In this document: in pieces, positions 53,101-62,558 of the stretch
How the letters are laid out: every line of letters starts with the position of its first letter
Numbering within the stretch: the first letter of the stretch is position 1
From: [Eubacterium] eligens ATCC 27750
Lineage (GTDB): Bacteria; Bacillota; Clostridia; Lachnospirales; Lachnospiraceae
Length of the DNA stretch: 64,000 nucleotides
Direction of reading: 5' to 3'
Assembly (NCBI RefSeq): GCF_000146185.1
Contig: NC_012778.1
Coordinates: 1,929,001-1,993,000 of the forward strand
Notes under the pieces: model-generated
Database searches by the model: none
Seen by the model: the letters and a program-made list of their open reading frames with translations, nothing else
What the model was told of the DNA's origin: nothing
Program-made: the position numbers and the translations under genes

Positions 53101-53811
53101 ATAATTCTCAATGGAACGCTGGCTGTCTGCATCAAACGCCCTTATTGAGTCTATCTCATCATCCCACAATTCAATTCTCACAGGTGCTTCATCTGTATAT
53201 GAAAATATATCTATTATTCCGCCTCTTATGGCAAACTGTCCTTTGGCTTCAACCATTCCGAATCTCTCGAATCCCATAGCTGTAAGTTTCTTTGCCATAT
53301 CCTCTACATCGAGTATGTCACCCTTCTTAAGGTTAATGACTGCCCGCTTGAATCTGTCGACTGGAAGAAGCATATCTGATATTCCATCAATGGTTGTCAC
53401 AATTGTAAGCGGTCCGTCTGAAGCTTCCTCTGTTGATTTCTCTGTTCCAGATTTTACAATGTCCGATTTATTCAATCTGTCAATTATGGCTGCTATACAT
53501 CTGATTCGCTCTCCGGCAATCTGTCGTCCCTGCACATCTGCGTTATAAAATATTACATCTTTCGCAGGATAATACATTACATTTCCGCCGTTAAAGAATC
53601 TGGCATCCTCCGCCATATCCCTTGCTTTCCCCTCGTCACTGGTTATAACAAGCTGGAAATTATAATTGCTGGCTATGGCACTTGAAAAATGCAGCTTCTG
53701 CGTGTCAATACAGCCACTTACCATTACTGTTCTGCCACCATCTTTAGCAAGCTCTTTATTAAGTTGTTCCACACCGGCTGTATTATACACCGGCTCAAAT
53801 ATTGCTTTCAT
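50191..53811 (-). CDS. mfd: Transcription-repair coupling factor Mfd
   Basis: A 1206-residue DNA translocase that removes stalled RNA polymerase and recruits UvrA. The UvrB-like N-terminal third is followed by a CarD-like RNA polymerase interaction domain ([18 protein letters not shown], about 530-590). The RecG-like helicase has [36 protein letters not shown] and the [15 protein letters not shown] motif. The C-terminal TRCF domain is present. The length is normal. It starts 13 bp after pth, the usual pth-mfd pairing. Confidence 0.98.
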   Translation of the reverse strand: [1206 protein letters not shown]

Positions 53812-53824
53812 ATTATACCACCAG

Positions 53825-54385
53825 TTATCCGTTATATTTATTCATACCACTTTCTATTCCATCTGTAAGTATGCATTCTACAGCTTCACAGGCTTTCTTA
53901 TTAGCCTCTCTTAATGTTGCATATTCCTCTGCAGGAAATTTCCCAAGCACCCAGTCTGCAAGATCCCAGTTCTTAGGCTTATCGCCGACTCCGAACTTTA
54001 TTCTCTTGAACTTGTCGCTTCCAAGATGTGCTATTATACTCTTGATTCCATTGTGTCCACCTGCACTTCCCTTTGCACGGAGTCTTAGCTTACCTACATC
54101 AAGACTTATATCATCAAAGATAACAAGAAAATCATCTATATCACATTTGTAATAATCCATAACTTCTCTTATACACTCGCCTGAATTATTCATATATGTC
54201 ATAGGCTTAACAAGTATTACTTTCTGACCTGCTATTACGCCTTTTCCGATAAGTCCCTTGTGCTTTGCTGTGTCCACACTGATATTATATTTGTCTGCAA
54301 GCTCGTCTATTACTGAAAATCCTGCATTGTGTCTTGTTCCCATATATTCTTTACCCGGATTACCAAGTCCCGCTATTATATACAT
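53825..54385 (-). CDS. pth: Peptidyl-tRNA hydrolase
   Basis: Frees tRNA from prematurely released peptidyl-tRNA. GLGNPGKEYMGTRHNAGFSV contains the catalytic His (HN) and Asn; KPMTYMNNSGE and GSAGGHNGIKSI are also conserved. At 186 residues it is full length. It precedes mfd by 13 bp. Confidence 0.97.
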   Translation of the reverse strand: MYIIAGLGNPGKEYMGTRHNAGFSVIDELADKYNISVDTAKHKGLIGKGVIAGQKVILVKPMTYMNNSGECIREVMDYYKCDIDDFLVIFDDISLDVGKLRLRAKGSAGGHNGIKSIIAHLGSDKFKRIKFGVGDKPKNWDLADWVLGKFPAEEYATLREANKKACEAVECILTDGIESGMNKYNG

Positions 54386-54457
54386 TGTGTTTTCCTCTCT
54401 TTTTATTATAACATTTATTGAGATTATACTTATTCAATAAATTTAAAGCAAGTACAA

Positions 54458-54490
54458 AAGAGCCAGTCTGCTTTCACAGGCTGGCCCTTA
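54458..54490 (-). terminator. Terminator after spoVG
   Basis: On the minus strand GCCAG-CCTG pairs with CAG-CTGGC and is followed by TCTTTTG. Confidence 0.75.
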
Positions 54491-54511
54491 CTCATCTTGT
54501 ATCCGACTGCT

Positions 54512-54778
54512 TTACTCTTCTACATACTCTGCCTTTTCGTAAGCTTCAAGAACAATCTTCTGCAGCTTATCCCTTGTCTGAGTATTAATTGGATGAGCGA
54601 TGTCCCGATACTCTCCGTCTGATGATTTTCTGCTTGGCATTGCAATAAACAATCCCTTCTCTCCCTCAATCACCTTAATATCATGTACAACGAATTCATC
54701 ATCTATTGTGATTGACACAACAGCTCTCATCTTACCTTCTTTAGCAATCTTTCTAACCCTTACATCTGTTATATTCAT
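54512..54778 (-). CDS. spoVG: Septation regulator SpoVG
   Basis: An 88-residue RNA/DNA-binding regulator with [32 protein letters not shown] and DIAHPIN, all family signatures. It influences septation, sporulation and envelope genes in Firmicutes. It is monocistronic between glgD and pth, with its own terminator. Confidence 0.97.
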   Translation of the reverse strand: MNITDVRVRKIAKEGKMRAVVSITIDDEFVVHDIKVIEGEKGLFIAMPSRKSSDGEYRDIAHPINTQTRDKLQKIVLEAYEKAEYVEE

Positions 54779-54851
54779 AACGCACCCCTTCTAAAACCTT
54801 ATGGTTCCTGTTATACTTTAGTCCAAACACCTTCTGTTGCAATTCTTATTC

Positions 54852-55967
54852 TTAATAGTATAATGGACTGTCCTCCACAACAATCCTTACACCATTCTCA
54901 CCTACATATCTTGAATTAGCCTTTATTGTACTATTGCTTTCAACAATACAGTTCTCAATATATGCATTGTCTCCAATATATGCATTGTTAAGAATAATTG
55001 AATTCTTGATTACACTGTTATTACCAATATATATCTTCTTGAATAACACTGAATCTTCAACAGTTCCGTTCACTATACATCCACTTGAAACAAGGCTGTT
55101 TCTTACATTAGCACCAAAATTGTACTTTGCTGGTGGTAAATCCTCAACCTTAGAATATACATCCGGATACTGCTTGAAGAAATAATCTCTTACATCCTTT
55201 TTAAGGAAGTCCATATTAGTCTTATAATAAGAATCTACTGTTGATATATTGCTCCAGTATGTATCAAGCTTATATCCATATATCTTCTTGACATTCTTAT
55301 ATCTTACAAGAATATCTCTTACAAACTCATGTCTGTCTTCTTCAGCAGCCTTCTCAAGAAGTTCAATAAGAAGTCTTCTTCTTATCACATAGATACCTGT
55401 TGAAACTGTTGAAAGATTAGTCTCTAATGGCTTCTCATCAATATCTGTGATTCTTCCTTCCTCTGTCATGGCTACTACACCATAACGGCCTATTTCTGAA
55501 CGATCTTCTAAATTCTTGACGACAACTGTAATATCAGCCTTCTTCTCAATATGATACTGAAGCACCTTATTATAATCGAGCTTATATATACCATCACCTG
55601 ATGCAATAACTACATATGGCTCATGGCTCTGCTTTAAAAACTGCATGTTCTGATATAATGAATCTGCTGTTCCTCTGTACCAGTTACTGCTCTCTGCTGT
55701 GATTGTAGGAGTGAATACAAATAATCCTCCCTGCTTTCTTCCGAAATCCCACCACTTAGATGAGCTTAAATGTTCATTAAGTGATCTTGCGTTGTACTGT
55801 GTAATAACTGCAACCTTCTGGATTCTTGAATTAGTCATATTGCTCAATGCAAAATCTATGGCGCGATAACTTCCGGCAATCGGCATGGCTGCAATGGCTC
55901 TCTTATTAGATAGTTCACGCATCATTCTGTTATTTCCGCCAGCTAATATAATACCTATTGCTTTCAT
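54852..55967 (-). CDS. glgD: Glucose-1-phosphate adenylyltransferase subunit GlgD
   Basis: A 371-residue nucleotidyltransferase-like protein with a C-terminal left-handed beta-helix (GNNSVIKNSIILNNAYIGDN). The N-terminal loop is LAGGNNRMMRELSNKRAIAA, in which the usual GxGTRL is altered, as in GlgD regulatory subunits that work with GlgC. Start and glgC stop overlap (TAATG). Together they supply ADP-glucose for glycogen. Confidence 0.95.
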   Translation of the reverse strand: MKAIGIILAGGNNRMMRELSNKRAIAAMPIAGSYRAIDFALSNMTNSRIQKVAVITQYNARSLNEHLSSSKWWDFGRKQGGLFVFTPTITAESSNWYRGTADSLYQNMQFLKQSHEPYVVIASGDGIYKLDYNKVLQYHIEKKADITVVVKNLEDRSEIGRYGVVAMTEEGRITDIDEKPLETNLSTVSTGIYVIRRRLLIELLEKAAEEDRHEFVRDILVRYKNVKKIYGYKLDTYWSNISTVDSYYKTNMDFLKKDVRDYFFKQYPDVYSKVEDLPPAKYNFGANVRNSLVSSGCIVNGTVEDSVLFKKIYIGNNSVIKNSIILNNAYIGDNAYIENCIVESNSTIKANSRYVGENGVRIVVEDSPLYY

Positions 55968-57238
55968 TAATTATCACCTGCCTTAATTATTATGCCTCCG
56001 CCTGGTAACTCACCATTAGGGTAATCCTGTAATGTTGTCTCTCCTGATATGGCTGTATTCTTTCCAACCTTAACATTGTCTGGAATAACAGACCACTCAC
56101 CGACGGTAACAAGTCCGGAATTATATATCTTAGGGAACTTAACATTCTCTGCTTCTTCACCAACTCCAAGTTCAACATTCTCTCCAATCGTTACATCTTC
56201 TGCGATTATTGACTTGGTTATTGTTGTGTTCTTTCCGATGTGTGAATTATTCATAATAATTGAGTCTCGGATTACACAGCCTTCTTCAATAACAACTCCC
56301 GAACCTATTACAGAATTAAATACTCTTCCGTATACTTCAGTTCCATCACCTATGATACTCTTCTCTATATAGGCATCTTTAGCAATATACTGTGGTGGGA
56401 TTGTATCTGTCTTGGTGTATATCTTCCAGAATTCCTCATAAAGATTAAATATAGGAATAATATCTATAAGTTCCATATTAGCTTCCCAGTATGAGCTTAA
56501 TGTTCCTACATCCTTCCAGTATCCGTTGTATTCGTAAGCAAATATTCTCTTATTATTATTAAAGCAGTATGGAATTACATGCTTTCCGAAATCGCATTCC
56601 TGCTGATCCTTAAGCTTGATAAGTGCATCCTTAAGAACCTTCCAGCTGAATATGTATATACCCATTGACGCAAGATTGCTCTTTGGATGTTCAGGCTTTT
56701 CTTCAAACTCTGTAATCTTATTATCGTTATCTGTAACAACCACGCCAAATCTGCTTGCTTCTTCCATAGGTACAGGCATCGCAGCAATTGTAATATCCGC
56801 ATTGTTAGCCTTATGATAATCAAGCATTATCTTGTAATCCATCTTGTATATATGGTCACCTGAAAGAATAAGTACATATTCCGGATGATACTGCTCCATA
56901 TACTCCAGATTCTGGTAAATGGCATTAGCTGTTCCTGTATACCATTCACTGTTCTGGCTCTTCTCATAAGGTGGAAGAACTGATACTCCTCCTACATTAC
57001 GGTCAAGATCCCAAGGAATACCAATTCCTATATGCGTATTAAGACGAAGTGGCTGATACTGTGTTAATACTCCCACTGTATCTATTCCTGAGTTAATACA
57101 GTTACTGAGAGGAAAGTCGATTATTCTATACTTTCCACCAAATGCTACTGCCGGCTTTGCCACTTTAGAAGTAAGTACTCCTAATCTGCTTCCCTGGCCA
57201 CCAGCTAACAGCATTGCAATCATTTCTTTTTTAATCAT
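55967..57238 (-). CDS. glgC: Glucose-1-phosphate adenylyltransferase GlgC
   Basis: Catalytic ADP-glucose pyrophosphorylase, 423 residues. [20 protein letters not shown] is the nucleotide loop with catalytic Arg and Lys; [21 protein letters not shown] and [10 protein letters not shown] follow. The C-terminal beta-helix carries allosteric sites. Coupled to glgD. The GH13 enzyme at 36-2150 could act on the product glycogen. Confidence 0.97.
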   Translation of the reverse strand: MIKKEMIAMLLAGGQGSRLGVLTSKVAKPAVAFGGKYRIIDFPLSNCINSGIDTVGVLTQYQPLRLNTHIGIGIPWDLDRNVGGVSVLPPYEKSQNSEWYTGTANAIYQNLEYMEQYHPEYVLILSGDHIYKMDYKIMLDYHKANNADITIAAMPVPMEEASRFGVVVTDNDNKITEFEEKPEHPKSNLASMGIYIFSWKVLKDALIKLKDQQECDFGKHVIPYCFNNNKRIFAYEYNGYWKDVGTLSSYWEANMELIDIIPIFNLYEEFWKIYTKTDTIPPQYIAKDAYIEKSIIGDGTEVYGRVFNSVIGSGVVIEEGCVIRDSIIMNNSHIGKNTTITKSIIAEDVTIGENVELGVGEEAENVKFPKIYNSGLVTVGEWSVIPDNVKVGKNTAISGETTLQDYPNGELPGGGIIIKAGDN

Positions 57239-57283
57239 GCTATCACCTCTGATGTTAAATTTTTACTGCTTTTAGATATTTTG

Positions 57284-57312
57284 ATTATATCATACTATTC
57301 TCATTAAGTAAA
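57284..57312 (-). promoter_or_regulatory. Promoter of glgCD
   Basis: On the minus strand TTTACT (57312-57307), 17-bp spacer, TATAAT (57289-57284). Confidence 0.6.
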
Positions 57313-57446
57313 AAGAATTTCGAGTTTTTTATACACATTTTTATGCACATTTTCTAAATCGTATATTATATAATAAGAAAGGTTTGAAAAATAAGCCGAT
57401 AAGACATACAATATAACAAACAATAATTTCAAGGAAGGAAAATATC

Positions 57447-58826
57447 ATGTACAAGATTGATTTCAACAACCCTATCCATATTCACTTCATTGGCATAGGT
57501 GGTATAAGTATGAGTGGGCTTGCCAAGATTCTTTTATCTAAAGGTTTTTCTGTTTCAGGTTCCGATTCACACTCATCAGCACTTACTGACGAACTCATTG
57601 GGGACGGATGTCTGGTATCTGTTCCACAAAGTGCCGGTAACATAACTAATGATATAGATCTTGTTGTATATACAGCAGCAATTCATCCTGATAATCCAGA
57701 ATTCAAGGCAGCTAAAGAAGCAGGACTTCCTATGCTTACCCGTGCAGAGCTTCTTGGCCAGATTATGACCGTCTATAAGAATGCAATTAATATTGCCGGT
57801 ACTCATGGAAAGACAACAACTACTTCCATGGTCTCTGAGATACTGCTTGCTGCCAGCATGGATCCTACTATATCTGTGGGCGGTATACTTAACAGCATTG
57901 GTGGCAACACCAGAGTAGGCGGTGATAATTATTTTGTAGCAGAAGCCTGCGAATATACTAACAGCTTTTTATCATTTAATCCAACTATGAACATTATTCT
58001 CAATGTCAAGGAAGATCATCTTGATTTCTTCAAGGATATTGATGATATCCGTCATTCTTTTAAGCTTTTTACTGAAAAGCTGCCTTCTGACGGAACTCTT
58101 ATCATCAACACTGACATTGATAATTATGAATATTTCTATCAGGATACTGACTGCGAGGTCATTACATTTGGCTCTGACCCTGCAAAGAGCATGTACAGTG
58201 CTTCTGATATCGCTTATGACGAGCTTGGAAGATGCACTTATTCTCTTCTTATTAATGGAGAGAAGGCTGACACTATAACTCTTGGTGTACCGGGGCTTCA
58301 CAATGTTTACAATTCTCTTGCTGCTATTGCCGCTACAAGAAAGCTATCTGTTGATATGGAGCATATCAAGGCAGGTCTTTCTAACTTTAAGGGTACTAAC
58401 AGAAGATTTGAGAAGAAAGGCACATTTAACGGTGTTACTGTCATTGATGATTATGCCCATCACCCTGATGAAATCCGTGCTACTTTAAGTTCTGCCGCAC
58501 ACTATCCACATAACCGTGTATGGGTAGTTTTCCAGCCTCATACATATTCGCGTACGAAGCTTTTATTTAATGAGTTTGCTGATGCATTAAGCCACGCTGA
58601 CAAAGTTGTCCTCGCCAAGATATACGCTGCAAGAGAGACTGATACGCTTGGAATCAGCTCTGCTGACCTGTGCGAGAAGATTAAATCTCTCGGTAAGGAA
58701 TGTGTATACATTGACAATTTTGAGGACATTGAAAAATATTTATTAAAAAATTGTATCAACGGTGACTTGTTAATAACTATGGGGGCCGGTGACATATATA
58801 AAGTCGGTGAGGACTTGCTTAAATAG
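57447..58826 (+). CDS. murC: UDP-N-acetylmuramate-L-alanine ligase
   Basis: Adds L-Ala to UDP-MurNAc in peptidoglycan synthesis. IHFIGIGGISMSGLAKILL is the N-terminal UDP site, AGTHGKTTTTSM the ATP P-loop, and DDYAHHPDEIRATL the Mur ligase C-terminal motif. At 459 residues it is normal. It stands alone, away from other mur genes, which is common in Clostridia. ATG follows AAGGAAGG. Confidence 0.98.
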   Translation: MYKIDFNNPIHIHFIGIGGISMSGLAKILLSKGFSVSGSDSHSSALTDELIGDGCLVSVPQSAGNITNDIDLVVYTAAIHPDNPEFKAAKEAGLPMLTRAELLGQIMTVYKNAINIAGTHGKTTTTSMVSEILLAASMDPTISVGGILNSIGGNTRVGGDNYFVAEACEYTNSFLSFNPTMNIILNVKEDHLDFFKDIDDIRHSFKLFTEKLPSDGTLIINTDIDNYEYFYQDTDCEVITFGSDPAKSMYSASDIAYDELGRCTYSLLINGEKADTITLGVPGLHNVYNSLAAIAATRKLSVDMEHIKAGLSNFKGTNRRFEKKGTFNGVTVIDDYAHHPDEIRATLSSAAHYPHNRVWVVFQPHTYSRTKLLFNEFADALSHADKVVLAKIYAARETDTLGISSADLCEKIKSLGKECVYIDNFEDIEKYLLKNCINGDLLITMGAGDIYKVGEDLLK

Positions 58827-58861
58827 TCGGTTTTCCACCTGCCTGAATTTTTTCAACAAAG

Positions 58862-59007
58862 TTATCCACATTATCCACAATTTTCTGTTACTTAATTGTG
58901 CAGAATGGTTGTGGATAATTTTTTATTATAGTCTTTTTTTAATTCCGCTTTTTACACGGTTCTCTGTATCTGTTTTTAATTTATCCACATTTTCCACATT
59001 TTCCACA
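58862..59007. other. Cluster of DnaA boxes between murC and a dnaD-like gene
   Basis: Four perfect TTATCCACA boxes occur, at 58862-58870, 58871-58879, 58910-58918 (reverse) and 58981-58989. Two TTTTCCACA near-boxes follow at 58990-58998 and 58999-59007, and a weaker TTTTCCACC lies near 58831. Boxes abut head to tail with 9-bp spacing within groups. The AT-rich segment 58919-58960 lies between the groups. It precedes genes for DnaD-like and DnaC-like replication proteins. Confidence 0.85.
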
Positions 59008-59093
59008 AACCTCCTTTCCGCGCTGAACGCGCTTTGCATTTATTTTTTTCAGTGGTATAATCTGCTCATAACTTTTTTGGGGAGAATGATACC

Positions 59094-60209
59094 ATGAATA
59101 ATCTGAATTTATCTTCAGAGACTGCATCCGGTTATACAGCAGTTTCTGATCTTTTTATAGACGAATATGTTCCTTCTGCGAACGGTGATTTTGTTAAAGT
59201 ATATCTTTATCTTTTAAGACTGCTTTCAAGAAAGAATAGTGATTTGAGTATCTCCTCTCTTGCTGATACATTTAACCAGACAGAGAATGATGTCATGAGA
59301 GCATTACGATACTGGGATAAGCTGGGGCTTTTAACTCTTTCCTATGACAGTAATAAAGAATTGTCCGGAATTACTTTCAGACAGCCTGATAATAAGCCTT
59401 CAGCACCTGACCCTGATGATACGAATATTATACATACTACTTTTAATGAAGCTTCTGACAGCATTCCTGATGCTAAGCCTGCGAAAGAACCTGAAAAGAT
59501 TCCTTTAAAAGAATCTGTAGAACCTTCCAGAGTTACTGTTTCGCCTGATAAGCTCAGCGAATTATCATCTAATGATGATTTTTCAATGCTTGTCTTTGTT
59601 GTCCAGACATATCTTGGAAAGACTTTATCTGAAGGAGAAATTAATGCCATTGTTTACTTCTATGACACATTACATTTTCCGGCAGATCTCATCGAATACC
59701 TTATTGAATACTGCGTCTCTAAAGGCAAGACTTCTTTAAGGTATATAGAGAAGGTTGCTTTAGCATGGGCAGATGAAGGCATCAGCACCGTAGAAGCAGC
59801 TAAGGAAGAGGTTTCTAACCACAACGAGGTTGCTTACCGTATAATGCGTGCATTCGGAATAACAGGAAGAGAACCCGGTCAGGCAGAAAAGCAGCTTATT
59901 TCCAAGTGGACTGATGTATTCTGCTTTGATTCTGACATGATTATTGAAGCATGTAACAGAACTCTTAAAGCTACTCACCAGCCGAGCTTTGAATATGCTG
60001 ATTCTATTCTTACAAAATGGAACTCTTCTAATATCCGTAATTCTGAAGATGTTAAAAAATCAGATGCCCAGTATGAGGCCTCTAAAGCAGCCAAGGTAAT
60101 TAAGAACCCGGCATCACTAAAGCAGAATGCCAACCGTTTTAACAATTATCAGCAGCGCCCTAAGAAATCTGATGATTTTTACAATTCATTATTAAGCAAT
60201 AATAATTAA
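59094..60209 (+). CDS. DnaD-domain replication initiation protein
   Basis: A 371-residue protein with an N-terminal winged-helix DnaD domain (about 15-95: FVKVYLYLLRLLSRKN, NDVMRALRYWDKLGLLTLSY). A Pro/Glu-rich linker (about 100-150) follows, then a DnaB_2/DnaD C-terminal domain (about 160-340) with YIEKVALAWADEGIST. Such proteins remodel the origin and load helicase in Firmicutes. It is encoded 17 bp before the DnaC-like loader, as is usual in Clostridia, and just after a DnaA-box cluster. Confidence 0.92.
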   Translation: MNNLNLSSETASGYTAVSDLFIDEYVPSANGDFVKVYLYLLRLLSRKNSDLSISSLADTFNQTENDVMRALRYWDKLGLLTLSYDSNKELSGITFRQPDNKPSAPDPDDTNIIHTTFNEASDSIPDAKPAKEPEKIPLKESVEPSRVTVSPDKLSELSSNDDFSMLVFVVQTYLGKTLSEGEINAIVYFYDTLHFPADLIEYLIEYCVSKGKTSLRYIEKVALAWADEGISTVEAAKEEVSNHNEVAYRIMRAFGITGREPGQAEKQLISKWTDVFCFDSDMIIEACNRTLKATHQPSFEYADSILTKWNSSNIRNSEDVKKSDAQYEASKAAKVIKNPASLKQNANRFNNYQQRPKKSDDFYNSLLSNNN

Positions 60210-60226
60210 TTAGAAAGGAGTGTGTT

Positions 60227-61225
60227 ATGCCTCTAACTAATACCCAGTATGACTCAATAATGAGAATATATGATGATATCCGCACAACCAACAGACATAT
60301 TCAGGCTGACCGTTATAATGAAGCTGTTTCCGCTTGTCCATCTATAGCAGATATTGATTCTGATATCATAGATATGTCTGTTAAAAATGCCAGAGCCCGC
60401 ATAGACACTGGTTCATCTGACACGACTACTGATGAACTGGCTGCTGCACTTAAGACACTTCATGAAAAAAGAGTATCTGCCCTGGCTTCAATTGGTAAGC
60501 CTGCTGATTATCTTGATGATATATATACCTGTCCTTATTGCAAAGATTCCGGGTATGTTAACGGAAAAAGATGTACATGCTTTAACAAAAAAGCTATTGA
60601 TCTTATATATAAGGACTCTAATCTCAAGAACATAACTGAGAATGAGAATTTTGATACATTTTCATATAACTGGTATAATAACATCGATGTAGATCCTGCC
60701 ACAGGACTCACACCTTATAATAATATGCAGAAGGTTGTCAGCATATGCCATGATTTTGTTGATAATTTTGATAAGAATTTTTCTAATCTGTTATTTATCG
60801 GTCAGACAGGTGTAGGCAAAACATTTCTTTCTAACTGCATTGCCAAAGCTCTTATGGATTCTTATCACAGTATTATATATTTGACTGCCGGTGAGTTCTT
60901 TGATTCATTTAAAAGCGGTGATTTTAAAGAGTATGGTAACTCTAAATTCGATACATCTTTCTTTACTGAATGTGACCTGCTTATAATTGATGACTTAGGA
61001 ACGGAGAATTCTTCCAGCTATAATTTGTCGAATCTGTTTTACATTATTAATGAAAGGCTTCTTAGAAAGAAAAGTGTTATTATCTCTTCTAACCTTGATA
61101 TGCCTGATATTGAAAGCAGATATTCTCAGCGTATCTTTTCAAGGCTTGTAAGTGCCTATTCTATTTTAAGAATTTTTGGTGATGACATCCGGTGTATGAA
61201 GAAATTATCAGCTAAAAACTCTTAA
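60227..61225 (+). CDS. DnaC/DnaI-like helicase loader ATPase
   Basis: A 332-residue AAA+ ATPase. A CxxC zinc motif pair (CPYCKDSGYVNGKRCTC, about 102-118) is followed by Walker A IGQTGVGKTFLSN and Walker B LLIIDDLGTE, and the arginine-rich SRLVSAYSILRIFGDDIR end. It would load the replicative helicase with the DnaD-like protein encoded upstream. ATG follows AAAGGAG. Confidence 0.92.
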   Translation: MPLTNTQYDSIMRIYDDIRTTNRHIQADRYNEAVSACPSIADIDSDIIDMSVKNARARIDTGSSDTTTDELAAALKTLHEKRVSALASIGKPADYLDDIYTCPYCKDSGYVNGKRCTCFNKKAIDLIYKDSNLKNITENENFDTFSYNWYNNIDVDPATGLTPYNNMQKVVSICHDFVDNFDKNFSNLLFIGQTGVGKTFLSNCIAKALMDSYHSIIYLTAGEFFDSFKSGDFKEYGNSKFDTSFFTECDLLIIDDLGTENSSSYNLSNLFYIINERLLRKKSVIISSNLDMPDIESRYSQRIFSRLVSAYSILRIFGDDIRCMKKLSAKNS

Positions 61226-61325
61226 CGATTATTTATGTCAAATATATCATTGACTTATTTCGCGTCAATGTTTATATTTTTATATGTATGTTTAATTATT
61301 ATACTTTTATGGAGGATTATTTATT

Positions 61326-62510
61326 ATGCCACGTGATGAAAGACACACAGAAACTATTCCCTACGGAACTTTAGGTATTATCCCATTAGCAAGCTGCACT
61401 GAAATGGGTAAGAAAGTTGACGAGTACCTTGTAAAGTGGAGAGAGCAGCGTCAGAATGAGAATACTTCTACCCTTAATTTTGCAGGATATAAGAGAGACA
61501 GTTACATTGTAAACGCTAAGACTCCTAGATTCGGTTCAGGAGAAGGAAAGGGCGTTCTTGTAGATTCTGTCCGTGGTCATGACTTATATATTATGCTTGA
61601 TGTCTGCAACTACAGCCTTGAATACACTGTATGTGGTTTCAAGAATCATATGTCTCCTGATGATCACTATGCTGACCTCAAGAGAGTTATTGCTGCTGCA
61701 GGTGGTAAGGCAAGAAGAATTAATGTAATCATGCCTTTCCTTTATGAATCAAGACAGCACAAGAGAACAGGAAGAGAATCTCTTGACTGTGCACTTATGC
61801 TTCAGGAACTTACAGATATGGGTGTCGAGAATATTATTACTTTTGATGCTCACGACCCTAGAGTTCACAATGCAATTCCTCTTAAGGGATTTGAATCTGT
61901 ATCATGCACATATCAGTTTATCAAGTATCTTCTTCTTAATGTAGATGACCTTCATATTGACAGCGAGCATATGATGGTTATCAGCCCTGATGAAGGTGGT
62001 ATGGGACGTGCTGTTTACTTTGCCAATGTTCTTGGTCTTGACATGGGTATGTTCTACAAGAGAAGAGATTACACTAGGATTGTTAATGGTCGAAATCCTA
62101 TCGTTGCACATGAGTTCCTTGGAACTAATGTTGAGGGCAAGGATGTTATCATCATTGATGATATGATTTCTTCTGGTGAAAGTATGATTGATGTTGCTTC
62201 TGAGCTTAAGAAGCGTGGCGCAAGCAGAGTATTCTGTGCTACTACATTCGGTCTTTTCACTAACGGCTTTAAGAAGTTTGATGAGGCATATGAGAATGGC
62301 ATTATTGACAGAATCCTTACAACTAACCTTGTATACCAGCCATCAGAACTTCTCTCTAAGCCTTGGTACATCAATGTTGATATGAGCAAATATATGGCTC
62401 TTCTTATTGATACACTTAACCATGATTCTTCAATCAGCAATCTCTTAAGCCCGGTTGAAAGAATCCAGCAGAGAGTTAAGGAATATAACGAACTTCATTA
62501 CGGAAAGTAA
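61326..62510 (+). CDS. prs: Ribose-phosphate pyrophosphokinase, long form
   Basis: Makes PRPP from ribose 5-phosphate and ATP. The PRPP-binding loop VIIIDDMISSGESM (about 276-289) and the ATP-site segment MPFLYESRQHKRTGRESLD (about 137-155) are clear. At 394 residues it is about 80 longer than classical Prs, with an N-terminal extension and insertions seen in a Clostridial/Lachnospiraceae branch. ATG follows ATGGAGG. It stands alone between the replication genes and the terminator. Confidence 0.92.
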   Translation: MPRDERHTETIPYGTLGIIPLASCTEMGKKVDEYLVKWREQRQNENTSTLNFAGYKRDSYIVNAKTPRFGSGEGKGVLVDSVRGHDLYIMLDVCNYSLEYTVCGFKNHMSPDDHYADLKRVIAAAGGKARRINVIMPFLYESRQHKRTGRESLDCALMLQELTDMGVENIITFDAHDPRVHNAIPLKGFESVSCTYQFIKYLLLNVDDLHIDSEHMMVISPDEGGMGRAVYFANVLGLDMGMFYKRRDYTRIVNGRNPIVAHEFLGTNVEGKDVIIIDDMISSGESMIDVASELKKRGASRVFCATTFGLFTNGFKKFDEAYENGIIDRILTTNLVYQPSELLSKPWYINVDMSKYMALLIDTLNHDSSISNLLSPVERIQQRVKEYNELHYGK

Positions 62511-62518
62511 TTAATAAC

Positions 62519-62558
62519 AGAAATGGAATCTGACACATTTAAGCCAGATTCCATTTTT
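62519..62558. terminator. Bidirectional terminator
   Basis: AAATGGAATCTG pairs with CAGATTCCATTTTTT around a 12-nt loop, between converging prs and penicillin-binding protein genes. Confidence 0.9.

Noticed and set aside
58862..59007. Declaring this the chromosomal oriC
   Set aside because: dnaA, dnaN, gyrB and rpmH are not adjacent; the DnaA boxes alone do not prove an origin.
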